Source of the DNA: Limimaricola cinnabarinus LL-001
GTDB taxonomy: Bacteria; Pseudomonadota; Alphaproteobacteria; Rhodobacterales; Rhodobacteraceae
Length of the DNA stretch: 64,000 nucleotides
Direction of reading: 5' to 3'
NCBI RefSeq assembly: GCF_000466965.1
Contig: NZ_BATB01000011.1
Span: 1 to 64,000, forward strand
Made by a program: the position numbers and the translations under genes. The notes beneath the pieces are model-generated. The model worked only from the letters and a program-made list of their open reading frames with translations. It was not told where the DNA came from and did not search any database. Below are positions 24,057-33,514 of the stretch, piece after piece; position 1 is the first letter of the stretch; the number at the start of each line of letters is the position of its first letter.

Positions 24057-24851
24057 TCATCGGGAGGGGGGCCAGATCGCGGCCACCGCCTCGCGCACCC
24101 GCCGCAAGGGATGCGTCACGGTCACTTCCGACAAGGGCAGGACCGCCCCGTCTGGGCCATAGCCCAACGCTGCCATCGCCTCCCGTGCCCCCTCGGGACA
24201 GGGCATCGCGCGCAGGTCATAATCGGCATTGCCGTCGCGTACGGCTTCCAGTGCATCCTTCGGCCCCTCCCCCGGCCTGTCGCAAAACGCCGCGAGCGCC
24301 TGCCGCGCCGTGCCGGGATCTGCCACGAGGTCCTCGTAGCGCAGGATCAGCCGGGCATGCAGCCTTCGGGCATCCATCAGCGCCAGCCGGTAGGCCTGCC
24401 CCCAATGCGCCACCAGATCTGCTTCGCCCAGATCGCTCCATTTCTCGGTCGCGCGCGCCACCGCCAGCGGATGCCGCGTGACGATGACGAATTGCGACAG
24501 CGGAAAGAGCTGCTGGTAGAGACGGCTGCGCAGCAGGTTCACTGGCGATTTCTCGACCCGCCACGGGGTTGGAGGAAACCACGGGTCCCAATCCGCTTCG
24601 ATCCGTTCGCGCACGTCGAGCCGGTCATAAAGACCACCTTCGGCAAGATGCTGGTCGGGGTCGAAAGCAAAGCGCCCCGGCGCCCCCGACAGCGCGTCAT
24701 GCGGGATCGCGCCTTGCAGGTAGACACCTTCGTTTTCGGGAATTGGCGCGTTCTCGATCGCGCCAATTCCATTGATGGATGCCGCGATCCGTGCGGCCAG
24801 CGATGTGCCCGACCGATGCAACCCACCGATGAAAAGATAACGATGGCGCAT
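24057..24851 (-). CDS. Sulfotransferase-family protein
   Basis: This 264-residue protein has the 5'-phosphosulfate-binding loop FIGGLHRSGTSLAARI near the N-terminus and the 3'-phosphate motif FVIVTRHPLAVARA near residue 120, which define PAPS-dependent sulfotransferases. I chose the ATG giving MRHRYLF because the binding loop follows at once and GAGGA lies upstream; a GTG ten codons earlier is an alternative. It diverges from the sucrose-phosphate-synthase-like gene, so it may sulfate the sugar product of that cluster, but this is inference. Confidence 0.85.
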   Translation of the reverse strand: MRHRYLFIGGLHRSGTSLAARIAASINGIGAIENAPIPENEGVYLQGAIPHDALSGAPGRFAFDPDQHLAEGGLYDRLDVRERIEADWDPWFPPTPWRVEKSPVNLLRSRLYQQLFPLSQFVIVTRHPLAVARATEKWSDLGEADLVAHWGQAYRLALMDARRLHARLILRYEDLVADPGTARQALAAFCDRPGEGPKDALEAVRDGNADYDLRAMPCPEGAREAMAALGYGPDGAVLPLSEVTVTHPLRRVREAVAAIWPPSR

Positions 24852-25003
24852 GGTTGCGTTGTCCTCGGGCGGATGGGTCACATGTACCTAGTGCGTTTGG
24901 CCGAAAAATCCCGCCTGGGTACGCACCGGAACATGAAGGGAACCGATAATCGCCAAGGAGCATTGAGCGGCGAAACCGACATCCCTGCCGAAAGATCCCC
25001 CCG

Positions 25004-27049
25004 ATGTTCGTGATGCAAATTGCGCTCGGCGGTTGCCTCAAGGCGCCGCCGATCCACTACGGCCTGACTGACGATACCGGGGGCCACATCGCCTATGTCC
25101 TCGCTGCCGCCCATGCGCTTGAGGCGCGCGATGACATCGACTATGTCGAAGTGGTCACGCGGCGGTTCGACCGGCCCGATCTCGGCGCGGCCCATGCGCG
25201 GCCCTACGAGAAGCTGGGGCCGAAATCCGGCATCCTGCGGATCGACGACGGGGTGGCGGACTATCTGTCCAAGGAGGCGCTGGAGGCGCGGGTCGAGGCT
25301 TTCACGGCAGCGTTTCTGACCCATCTCGACGGGCTGGTCCGCAAGCCCGACGTGATCCATGCGCATTTCGCCGACGCGGCGCAGGTCGCGCTCGCGGCAC
25401 GCGCGCGTTTCGGCATCCCGGTGATCTACACGCCACATTCGCTCGGACTCGACAAGGCGGGGGCCATGGCCGCCCCCGGCATGGCCCGCCGGATCGCGGC
25501 TGAGACCCGCGCCATCGCCGGGGCCTGCGCCACCGTGGTGTCGTCGCGCGACGAGGCCGAGCGACAGGTCAGCGCCTATCCGGGCGCCGATCCGGCCCGT
25601 ATCCATTGCATCGCCCCCGGCGCCACCTTGCCTGCCGCCCCCGATCGCGACGCGGCCCGCACACTGATTGCGCCGTGGCTCGCCGCGCCCGACAGACCGA
25701 TGATCCTCGCCGTCGCGCGACCGGTAGAAAAGAAGAACCTTGTCGGGCTGGTCGAGGCCTATACCCGTACCCCGGGCCTGCGCCAACGCGCCAACCTCGT
25801 GATTCTCGCCGGGCTGCGCGGTCCCGGACGGCAGGGCAGCGCCGAACAGCGCCGGGTCATCGCCGGGATCGAACGAGCGGTGCGGACACATGGGCTCGAA
25901 GGGCGCGTCGCCCTGCCGCCCGAGCACGACGCCACGGCTCTCGCGGGGCTTTATGCCCTCGCCGCCGACCGGCGCGGCATCTTTGCCAACCCTGCCTTCA
26001 CCGAGCCCTTTGGCCTGACCATTCTGGAGGCCGCCGCCGCCGGCCTGCCGGTGGTGGCCACCTGTCATGGCGGCCCCTCGGACATCGTGACCCGGATCGG
26101 GCACGGGCTATTGGCCGAACCGAACGATCCGCCGGCCTTCGGCGCCGCGCTATCGCGGCTTCTGGGCGATGCCGACCTGCATGCGCGCTGCCGGGCCGCC
26201 GCCGCCGATCATGAGGACGCCTATTCCTGGGCGGCTTGGGCCGCCCGGGTGTCCGATCTCATGGCGCGCATCGCGGCACCGCGTCCATTGCCCGCCCCCA
26301 CCCGCATCCTTGCCAGCGACATCGACAACACGCTCACCGGAGACCGGGGCGCTCTGGCCGGTTTCGCGGAATGGCGCAGGCAGGGCCATGCGCTCTTTGC
26401 CGTGGCCACGGGGCGCACCATCACCGAGGCGCGGCGCATCCTCGCGGAATGGGACATCGAAGAACCCGACGCCTTCATCACCTCTGTCGGCACCGAGATC
26501 TATCGGCGCGACGCGACGGGGCGGCTCGTTTTCGACGAAACATGGGCACAGGAAATCGAGTCGGACTGGCGGATCGACGCGATCCGCGACACCCTCGACA
26601 ACCCCTCGATCCGGGCCCAGCCCGAAATCGAACAGCGGCGTTGGAAGCTGGGCTATCTGGGCGATGCCCGGCAGGCCATGCGCATCCGCAACCGGCTCGA
26701 CATGGCGGGTCTCGCGGCGCGTGTCATCGCCTCGCATGGGCGTCTGATCGACGTGCTGCCGATCCGCGCCGGCAAGGGAGCGGCGGTTGCGCATTTGGCC
26801 AAGAGCCACGGGCTGACGCTCGACCACTGCGTCGTGGCAGGGGATTCGGGCAACGACGAATGCATGTTGCGTGCCGCCGATCGCGCCATCATCGTGGGCA
26901 ATGCCGATGGCGATCTGTGCCATCTGCCGCGTCGGCCCGGCCTGTATCGAAGCCCGTTGGCACATGCGGCAGGCCTGCTCGACGGCTTGGCCTGGGCCGG
27001 GCTGCATGACGGGGCCGGGGCGCCGCAATTGCGGATGGCCGCCGAATGA
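25004..27049 (+). CDS. Bifunctional sucrose-phosphate-synthase-type glycosyltransferase / HAD sugar phosphatase
   Basis: This 681-residue fusion has a GT-B glycosyltransferase half (about 1-425, family 4) with the donor-binding EPFGLTILEAAAAG motif near 332, and a C-terminal HAD phosphatase half with DIDNTLTGD (near 438) and CVVAGDSGNDECM (near 610). That arrangement matches bifunctional sucrose-phosphate synthase/phosphatase, with mannosylfructose-phosphate synthase as the main alternative. The N-terminus MQIALGGCLKAPPIHYGLTD is typical. The product would be a free non-reducing disaccharide used as compatible solute or further glycosylated. A second ATG three codons in is equally plausible. 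The next gene overlaps by four bases. Confidence 0.88.
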   Translation: MFVMQIALGGCLKAPPIHYGLTDDTGGHIAYVLAAAHALEARDDIDYVEVVTRRFDRPDLGAAHARPYEKLGPKSGILRIDDGVADYLSKEALEARVEAFTAAFLTHLDGLVRKPDVIHAHFADAAQVALAARARFGIPVIYTPHSLGLDKAGAMAAPGMARRIAAETRAIAGACATVVSSRDEAERQVSAYPGADPARIHCIAPGATLPAAPDRDAARTLIAPWLAAPDRPMILAVARPVEKKNLVGLVEAYTRTPGLRQRANLVILAGLRGPGRQGSAEQRRVIAGIERAVRTHGLEGRVALPPEHDATALAGLYALAADRRGIFANPAFTEPFGLTILEAAAAGLPVVATCHGGPSDIVTRIGHGLLAEPNDPPAFGAALSRLLGDADLHARCRAAAADHEDAYSWAAWAARVSDLMARIAAPRPLPAPTRILASDIDNTLTGDRGALAGFAEWRRQGHALFAVATGRTITEARRILAEWDIEEPDAFITSVGTEIYRRDATGRLVFDETWAQEIESDWRIDAIRDTLDNPSIRAQPEIEQRRWKLGYLGDARQAMRIRNRLDMAGLAARVIASHGRLIDVLPIRAGKGAAVAHLAKSHGLTLDHCVVAGDSGNDECMLRAADRAIIVGNADGDLCHLPRRPGLYRSPLAHAAGLLDGLAWAGLHDGAGAPQLRMAAE

Positions 27050-28165
27050 AGCCGATCGGTTACTTCGTCCATCACCAGGGGCGCGGCCATGCTGAGCGCT
27101 GCGCCGCACTGGCGCATGCCCTGCCCGCCGCGCGGCCGCTGGTGATCTTCTGCGCCCGCGACGACATCTTCCCGCCCCTGCCGCCGCAGGCGCGCATCGT
27201 CACCATCCTTCGCTGTTTCAGGCCACGGGGGCGGAGGCGCAGGGGCTGGCCGATCTCGATACGCCGGACACATTGCATTGCGCGCCCGTCGGTTGGCCCG
27301 GCATCCGTGAGGCCATGGGGATCATCGCGCAATGGTTCCGGGAGCCGACCCGGCGCTGATGATCTGCGACGTCTCGGCCGAGATCGCGCAGCTGGCGCGG
27401 ATCTGTTCGGTGCCGCATGTGAAGGTGGTCCAGCATGGCAACCGTAGCGATCCGGGCCATGTCGCGACCTATCGCGGCGCGCTGGGACTGCTGGCCCCCT
27501 GCCACGCGGCTTTGGCGCAACCCGACTGGCCCGACTGGATGATCGCCAAGACCCATTTCGCGGGCGGTCTCGGCATCGCGCCGATGCCCGCGCGGGATGC
27601 GGCACGGGCGCGACTCGGTATCCGGGCCGATGAGCGGATTGCCCTCGTCGTCTCGGGCGGCGGCGGGTCGGGCTTTGCACAGGCGCCGATCGGCGTCGGC
27701 GCGCGTGCCCTGAGCGATTGGAGCTGGCACAGCATCGGCCACGTGGAGCGCGACTGGCACGCCACCGAACCCGGCAACCTCACGCATCACGGCTGGGTCG
27801 ACGACGCGCCCGACCGCATCGCCAGCGCCGATCTCGTCATCGCCTCGACCGGCAACACCACCTGCCATCAGGTGCTGGCTGCCGGGGTGCCGTGGATCGC
27901 GGTGCCTGAATGGCGCTATTTCGATGAGCAGCACGAAAAGGCCCGCGCCCTCGCGGAGGCGGGCCTTGCCCATGTGACACCACATCTGCCGTCCTCGGCC
28001 CACGCCTGGCGCGCCGCGGTCGAGGCGGCGCAGGCCGGGCACGATGCCGGGCGCATGCGATCCCTTGTCGACGCCGATGCCGCCCGCGCCGCCGCGTCCT
28101 GGATCGAAGGCTTGATCCACCGCGCCTGGGGGGCCGCTGCGCCCTTCGCCCTCGTTGCCGAATGA
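27046..28165 (+). CDS. MurG-like (GT28-type) glycosyltransferase, reading frame broken twice
   Basis: The product starts MKPIGYFVHHQGRGHAERCA, a typical acceptor-side loop of MurG/GT28 enzymes, and ends with the donor-side half containing ASTGNTTCHQVLAAGVPWI. The frame breaks at about 27207 (one C missing from a CC run) and again at about 27344 (one G missing); the middle part, with ATGAEAQGLADL and EAMGIIAQWFRE, reads in a third frame. Adding one base at each place gives an uninterrupted 373-codon gene. It overlaps the preceding gene by four bases. I think the breaks are sequencing errors, since essential genes in this window carry the same kind of defect. Acceptor and donor sugars are unknown. 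Confidence 0.75.
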
Positions 28166-28181
28166 CATTCCGGAGCCCCCT

Positions 28182-29107
28182 ATGACAGCCTCAGCCCTGA
28201 CCATCGCCCGCGGCGCGACGCCCATCTTGCCAATGTCGTACGTGGCCTTGCCCGCCAGACCGAACTGCCGGCCGAATTCGTGATCGTGCGGATGCAGGCC
28301 GAACCCTATGATCTGCCCGAGGCCCCCTTTCCGGTCCGACAGATCGCCCTGATCCGCGACAGCCTGCCACTCGCAGAGGCACGCAACCTCGCGGCCAAGG
28401 AGGCCGTGGGTGACGCGTTGCTGTTCCTCGATGTCGATTGCATCCCCGCCCCCGACTTCGTGGCAGACTACCGCCGCCACCTCGCCGTTTTCGACGGGCT
28501 GGTGATGGGCGAGGTCATGTACCTGCCCGACGGGGTCAACCAAGAGGGCTGGGACTATCCCGATTTCGAAGCGGTGGCCGAGCGCCATTCCGACCGGCAA
28601 GGCCCGCCGTCCGAAGGCATCCGGGACTGCAACGACTACCGCTGTTTCTGGTCGCTCAACTTCGCCATGCGCCGTGCCGATTTTCGCAAGGCGGGTGGCT
28701 TCGATACACGCTTTCACGGCTATGGCGGTGAAGATACGGATTTCGGCCGCGTGCTCGACAAGAAGGGCATCAAGATCGGCTGGGCCAAGGGAGCGCGGGT
28801 CTATCACCAGTACCACCCGCACCACATGCCCCCGGTGCACCACCTCGAAAGCGTGGTGCGCAACGCAGAGCTGTTCCGCGAGAAATGGGGCCACCGCACC
28901 ATGGGGCACTGGCTGCACGCCTTCGCGCTCATGGGGCTGATCGCGCATGACGAGGAGCGCATCCGAATCCTGCGCGCCCCCTCGGAGGCCGATCTCGAGC
29001 TGACCCGGCACCAGAGCCACCGGCCCTATTGCAACTCGGCCGAGGTGATCCGCGAGATCGAGCGCCGCCGCGCCGCGACATCCGCCAGCCGCGTGGCGGC
29101 GGAATAG
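28182..29107 (+). CDS. Family 2 glycosyltransferase with galactosyltransferase-like C-terminus, frame broken once
   Basis: The N-terminus MTASALTIARG and the following HLANVVRGLARQTELPAEF lie in different frames; one missing C near 28214 (GGCGCGAC for GGCCGCGAC) explains this, and the repaired gene has 308 codons. The protein has the GT-A DxD-type motif FLDVDCIPAPDF and the C-terminal signature GGFDTRFHGYGGEDTDFGR typical of Glyco_transf_7C domains, with a His-rich stretch YHQYHPHHMPPVHH after it. It starts 16 bases after the MurG-like gene and converges with the GT4 gene. Sugar specificity is unknown. Confidence 0.78.
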
Positions 29108-29110
29108 ACC

Positions 29111-30243
29111 TCAGGCCCCGGCGATCGCCGCCGGGGTCATCCGCAGCTGGTGCGGCGCATAGGCGAGGTTGGGCCAATCCGCCTCGCGCGCCGCGACTGC
29201 CTCGGCATAGAGCGCCTCGTAACCATCCACCATCGCGCGGATCGAGAACCGCGCCTCGACCCGCGCCCGCGCCGCCGCGCGGGGCAGCGTCATCGCCGTC
29301 AGAATGGCCCGCGCCAAGGCGTCCGGGTCGTTGGGCGGCGCATAGGCGCCGCTGTCACCGATCACCTCGCGCACCGCGCCCTGATCGATCGCCGCGACCG
29401 GCAGCCCGCAAGCCATCGCCTCGATCGCGGCCAGACCGAAGGGTTCGTCCCATAGCGGTGTGAAGAGCAGCACCGAGGCCCGTCCGAAGGCCTGCGCGAG
29501 ATCGACCCCCGCGAGGTGGCCGCCATATCGGACATCTCCCCCCAGATGCGGTTTCACCTCTGCCTCGAAGTAGTCGCGGTGTTCGATCACCCCGAAGAGC
29601 GTCAGTGGCACGCCCGCGATCCGCGCCGCCTGTGCGGCCAGATGTGTCCCCTTGGTCGGCGTGATCCGCCCCGCCCAGACCGCCGAGCCATCGCCCGAGG
29701 CGAAAACGGCCAATCATCGAGCGCGATGCCGTTGCCGACGACGCGGGCCGTGGTAGGCGGCACCTCCCACCAGCGGCCGAGCTGCCGCGTTGAGCAGGTC
29801 GTCACGAGATGCCATGGCGCGACGCTGTCGGTCATCGCGCGGCGCAGCACCTCGAAGGGCGGGACATGCATCGACGACACCATCGGCAAACGTTTCGCGC
29901 GCGAAACACGCGGCACGAAACGGTGCAGCGTGTTGTTGTGCACCACGTCGTAGCCACCTGTCGCCACGTGGTCGCATGCGCCGGCGAAGGCCGCGTCGAG
30001 ATGCGCGATGAGCACTTCCGTGCCGTGAAAGTCGTGCCACGGGTAGCGGCGGTCGTAGTGCTCGGGCACGACCGGGTGCAGCCGCACCCCCGGCGGGGCG
30101 GCGCTGTCGCCGCTGGCCAGAAGCGTGACCTCGTGACCGCGCGCCACGAGAGCGCGCGCGAGGTGCCAGCCATGCGCCTCCATGCCACCCATGAAGGGCG
30201 GGCGCACGGGGTGGCGGATATGGGTCATCAGGGCAATCTTCAC
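29111..30243 (-). CDS. Family 4 (GT-B) glycosyltransferase, frame broken once
   Basis: The gene starts with GTG behind GGAG and reads MKIALMTHIRHPVRPPFMGG with the glycine-rich acceptor loop GGMEAHGWHLARAL, then continues in a second frame from about 29710 with WAGRITPTKGTHLAAQAA and the donor motif DEPFGLAAIEAMACGLPVAA. One base appears to be missing at about 29703-29710; repair gives 377 codons. This is a standard retaining GT4 enzyme. It converges with the GT2 gene, three bases away, and probably belongs to the same sugar pathway. Products are unknown. Confidence 0.78.
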
Positions 30244-30310
30244 GGGTGGGACTCCGGCGCGGGTCTGGACGCCTGTCTGAGCGCCTGCCTGACCGACAAG
30301 CTGCGCCCGG

Positions 30311-30372
30311 TTCCGGGCCGGTCAAGGGTCCGTTTTGCCCCGGTGCGGGGCCGCACGGGGGCCGGACCGGAA
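30311..30372. repeat. Nested inverted repeat in a divergent intergenic region
   Basis: Outer arms TTCCGGGCCGG (30311-30321) and CCGGACCGGAA (30362-30372) pair with one mismatch, and an inner hairpin CCCCGGTGCGG / CCGCACGGGG (30338-30360) sits inside with a one-base bulge. It stands between the divergent GT4 and DUF533 genes. It may be a regulatory structure or simply GC-rich sequence. Confidence 0.4.
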
Positions 30373-30426
30373 CGAAACGCTCGCGCGCGTCGTTGACCAA
30401 GGCACATCAGGCGGAAAGGACTTCCC

Positions 30427-31113
30427 ATGAGCCTCAAACGGATTCTCGGCGTCATGCTGGCCTCTCGCATGGCCGGTCGTGGCCGCCGCCGGGGCAGCCT
30501 CGGCAGCGCGGCGCTTCTGGGTGGGCTCGGCGGACGCGGCATGCGCGGCAAGGCCGGCGTCGCGGCGCTGGGCTACATGGCCTATCAGGCCTACCGCGAT
30601 CACCAATCGCGTCAGCGCGCCAGCGGCTCGACCGCGCACGCCCCCAGAACCGGCAGCAGCAGCTCGGGACTGGGCGGCATCTTCGATCAGATCGCCGGTG
30701 CGCTCGGCGGCGAGACACAGTCGCAGGAGGCGCCGGACCCGCGCCATCAGCAGGCCGCCGAGGCGATGAGCGACGACCGCGCGCTCCTGCTGATCCGGGG
30801 CATGATCGCCGCGGCCCATGCCGACGGCACGCTGAGCATGGATGAGCGTCACCGCATCACTGGTCAGCTCGACGAGGCCGAGGCCAGCGCCGATGAACGG
30901 CGGCTCATGAACACCGAGATCGAAAACCCCAAACCGCTCGATACGCTGCTTGCGCAGATCGACGATCATGACACGGCGATCGAGTTCTACCTCGCGTCCC
31001 GCGCGGCGGTCGATTCCGAGACCGAGGCCAACCGGGCCTACCTGACGCTGCTGCGCAATCGTCTCGCCATCACCGAGGACGAAGCACGCGAGGCCGAAGA
31101 ACTGGCCCCCTGA
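30427..31113 (+). CDS. DUF533 (YebE-like, TerB-fold) protein
   Basis: This 228-residue protein has a Gly/Arg-rich N-terminal part with a weak hydrophobic stretch (KAGVAALGYMAYQAYRDH, about 40-57), a low-complexity linker, and a C-terminal helical domain from about 115 with LLLIRGMIAAAHADGTLSMDE, which is typical of DUF533 and TerB-like domains. E. coli YebE belongs here and is stress-inducible, but its molecular function is unknown. A strong terminator follows, so it is probably monocistronic. Confidence 0.85.
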   Translation: MSLKRILGVMLASRMAGRGRRRGSLGSAALLGGLGGRGMRGKAGVAALGYMAYQAYRDHQSRQRASGSTAHAPRTGSSSSGLGGIFDQIAGALGGETQSQEAPDPRHQQAAEAMSDDRALLLIRGMIAAAHADGTLSMDERHRITGQLDEAEASADERRLMNTEIENPKPLDTLLAQIDDHDTAIEFYLASRAAVDSETEANRAYLTLLRNRLAITEDEAREAEELAP

Positions 31114-31141
31114 CCCTCGGGTCGGTCCTGCGGGAACGAAC

Positions 31142-31172
31142 AAGGGCCGCTTCCATCGGAAGCGGCCCTTTT
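31142..31172 (+). terminator. Intrinsic terminator of the DUF533 gene
   Basis: A perfect 13-bp stem AAGGGCCGCTTCC / GGAAGCGGCCCTT with loop ATC runs directly into TTTT on the + strand, 29 bases after the DUF533 stop. The A-rich left flank could also serve the convergent DUF2934 gene. Confidence 0.88.
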
Positions 31173-31201
31173 GCCATGCCGGGATAGGCGTGGTCTCGAT
31201 C

Positions 31202-31729
31202 TCACTCGGTGTCGGTCGGCCCCTTGGCATAGGCGTCGGCGGTCTTTTCGGGTCCCGAACGCACGGCGCGGCGGCTGACCTTCTTTTCGCCCGGCGCGAC
31301 AGTGTTGCCCCCCTTCTTCGCACCAAGCTTGCCCGGATCGACATCTTCGGTCGACTTGGCCTTCTTGGGGCGTCCCCGCTTGGGAGCGGCCCCCGGTTCG
31401 GCCGATTTCGCGGCAGCCTTGCGGCGGCCGCCCGTGGCCGGGGTGGTGTCGGCGATCTGCTCGCCCGGGGCTTCGGTCAGCCCCTCCTTCGCCTGCCGCT
31501 CGCCGATCTCGTCGAGACCGTCGGCGCTCAGCGGGGCGCCTTCGCTGCGGCCCGCCAGACCAGCGGCGGCGGCGGTGCCCGGTGCGACGTCGTTGTCGGT
31601 TGCCTCTTCGGCATCGATCTGCGCCGCGGCCTCGTGCCAATGATCCTGGTCGCGGCCCTCGGGTGCGCCCTCGTTCTGCCACAGATCATAGGCGCGCTGC
31701 CGAATCCGTTCTTCCCTGTCGTCGGCCAT
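31202..31729 (-). CDS. DUF2934 protein with basic AT-hook-like segment
   Basis: This 175-residue protein begins with a DUF2934 helix pair (REERIRQRAYDLWQNEGAPE ... DHWHEA, residues about 5-35). An acidic, Ala-rich linker follows, then a basic tail with GRRKAAAKS and PKRGRPKKAKS; the GRP core flanked by Lys and Arg is an AT-hook-like DNA-binding motif. No membrane segment or enzyme motif is visible. Function is unknown; minor-groove DNA binding is inferred from the tail only. Confidence 0.82.
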   Translation of the reverse strand: MADDREERIRQRAYDLWQNEGAPEGRDQDHWHEAAAQIDAEEATDNDVAPGTAAAAGLAGRSEGAPLSADGLDEIGERQAKEGLTEAPGEQIADTTPATGGRRKAAAKSAEPGAAPKRGRPKKAKSTEDVDPGKLGAKKGGNTVAPGEKKVSRRAVRSGPEKTADAYAKGPTDTE

Positions 31730-31889
31730 GGGGCCCTCCCGATTGAATCAATGCTCTTTTCCGGAGGTATCGCGCCAAGCGGCAATTGCGAGTCTCCGCG
31801 CCCGAAAAGCTTTGCGCAAACGCCGAACGCCCGGCGCGGCGTCTTGTGACGCGCCCGGTTGCGGCGATGATTTCGGTCTGAGCAGGAAA

Positions 31890-31966
31890 TGGCGGACTGG
31901 GGAGGATTCGAACCCCCGACCCCTTGATTCGTAGTCAAGTACTCTATCCAACTGAGCTACCAGTCC
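31890..31966 (-). tRNA. tRNA-Arg (anticodon ACG)
   Basis: The 77-base sequence folds as a full cloverleaf: acceptor stem GGACTGG/CCAGTCC with encoded CCA, D arm GCTCAGTTGGATAGAGT, anticodon stem CTTGA/TCAAG around loop CTACGAA, and T arm with GGTTCGAATCC. The anticodon ACG (first base edited to inosine by TadA) reads CGU, CGC and CGA arginine codons. Confidence 0.98.
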
Positions 31967-32088
31967 GCTGTAGAGTGAGGCCGATCTACCGCCCGGTGCC
32001 GGGACATGCAAGGGCCGTTTTTCGGAAATCCCCGGTTTTCGCATTCGATCTCGCATGCCGTGGGGGCAGGCCCCGATCTCGCTCGGCC

Positions 32089-33480
32089 TCAGGACGATAA
32101 AGCGGGAGCGCTGCGTGGCAGGCAGATCGCGAACTCGGTGCCGGTCTCGTCGGAGCGGCTCAGCTCCAGCCGCCCGCCATGGCCACGCACCAGCTCGGCA
32201 GCGATGGCGAGGCCGAGACCCGAGCCGCCCTTGGCCACACCGCCGCGAAACGCGAGAAACAGGTGCTCGCGCGCCCGGGGCGGCAGGCCGGGGCCGGTAT
32301 CCGTCACGAAGATCCACCACTCCTCGTCCTCCTCGCGGGCCGAGACGGTGACACGCCCCGTCTTGCCGGTCGCGGTGATGGCCTGTCGCGCGTTGCGCAC
32401 GAGGTTCGACAGCACCCGGAACAGCTGCTCCGAATCGGCGCGCAGCACGAAGCCCGCGGGGATCTCCTCCACCAGCGCCACCTCGCCCTCGGGCGTCGCC
32501 AGACGCTCGGCCTCGATCACTTCCGCGACGAGCGGCGCAAGCTCGAACCGGGCAAGCTGCGGCGGCGGCTCCTCGGCCCGGCCGAAGGCCAGCGTCGATT
32601 CGCACAGGTTCACCGCGCGGGTGATCGACCCCACGAGCTTGGGCGCCATACGCTTGACCAGCGGATCCTCGGAGCCTTCGAGCCGGTCGGCGAAGAGTTG
32701 CGCCGAGGTGAGGATGTTGCGCAGGTCGTGGCTGACCTTGGCGACGCCGGAGCCGAGCTGAGCCAGCCGGTCCTTCTGGCGCAGCGCCGAGGTGAGTTGC
32801 GTCTCCATCGCCTGAAGCGCGGTCTCGGCCTCTCGCAACTCGCGCAGGCTGGCGCGCGGCGAGATGATCCGGCGCGCATCCTCGGGCGCGTCGGCATAGC
32901 TCTGGATCTGCCCCACCACCCGCTTGATCGGGAGCACGAGAAAGGCCTGCACCGCCGCGAAGAGCAAGGCCGCCGTCACCACCGAGATCACCGCCGACAG
33001 GATCAGGATGCGCAGGCCGTAGTCGAGCATCTCGGCGCGCAGCGGCGCCTCGTCCATCGTCACTTCGATCAGCAGCCCGCCCTGCTGCACGGGATCTCCG
33101 ATCACGCGGATGATCCTCTCCCCGGTGCCGGTCAGCGTGCCCAGCGCGTCGCGGATCAGCGTCAGCGCCGGGACCTCGCGCAGATCATAGGTCGCATGGA
33201 TCGGCTCGGGCAGCGGCGAGGACAGCGCAAGCTGACGCACCTCGTCGCGCCTGAGCACAACGTTGTAGACGCCCGCGTTCTCCAGAAGCTCGGCCTCCAG
33301 ATCGGCGTCGAGCGTGTCGGAGGCCAACAACGCCAACGAGGCGATCTGCGCGCGTTCGAGCCGCAGTTGCAGGTAGTCCTGCCGAAACCGCGCCACCGAT
33401 GGGACGAAGATCAGCACCTCGGCCAGCATCACGAAAACCGTGGTCAGGGCAAGAAAGCGTCCTGAGAGGGTATTGAACAT
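32089..33480 (-). CDS. Sensor histidine kinase (orphan)
   Basis: This 463-residue inner-membrane kinase has a first membrane helix (about 8-30), a periplasmic sensor loop of about 125 residues, a second helix (about 155-183), a HAMP-like region, and the dimerisation domain with the phospho-acceptor His251 in KVSHDLRNIL. The ATPase domain shows the N box RVLSNLVRNARQAI, the G1 box VTDTGPGLP and GGSGLGLAIAAELV. No response regulator gene lies beside it, so partner and signal are unknown. Confidence 0.92.
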   Translation of the reverse strand: MFNTLSGRFLALTTVFVMLAEVLIFVPSVARFRQDYLQLRLERAQIASLALLASDTLDADLEAELLENAGVYNVVLRRDEVRQLALSSPLPEPIHATYDLREVPALTLIRDALGTLTGTGERIIRVIGDPVQQGGLLIEVTMDEAPLRAEMLDYGLRILILSAVISVVTAALLFAAVQAFLVLPIKRVVGQIQSYADAPEDARRIISPRASLRELREAETALQAMETQLTSALRQKDRLAQLGSGVAKVSHDLRNILTSAQLFADRLEGSEDPLVKRMAPKLVGSITRAVNLCESTLAFGRAEEPPPQLARFELAPLVAEVIEAERLATPEGEVALVEEIPAGFVLRADSEQLFRVLSNLVRNARQAITATGKTGRVTVSAREEDEEWWIFVTDTGPGLPPRAREHLFLAFRGGVAKGGSGLGLAIAAELVRGHGGRLELSRSDETGTEFAICLPRSAPALSS

Positions 33481-33514
33481 CTGGTCCCTTTTGCGCCGCC
33501 GGGCGGCCGGACCT

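Noticed and set aside
27046-30243. Decaying glycosyltransferase pseudogene cluster
   Set aside because: The same kind of one-base deletion is seen in essential rpoA and rplX, and repaired frames are complete, so sequence error is more likely than decay.
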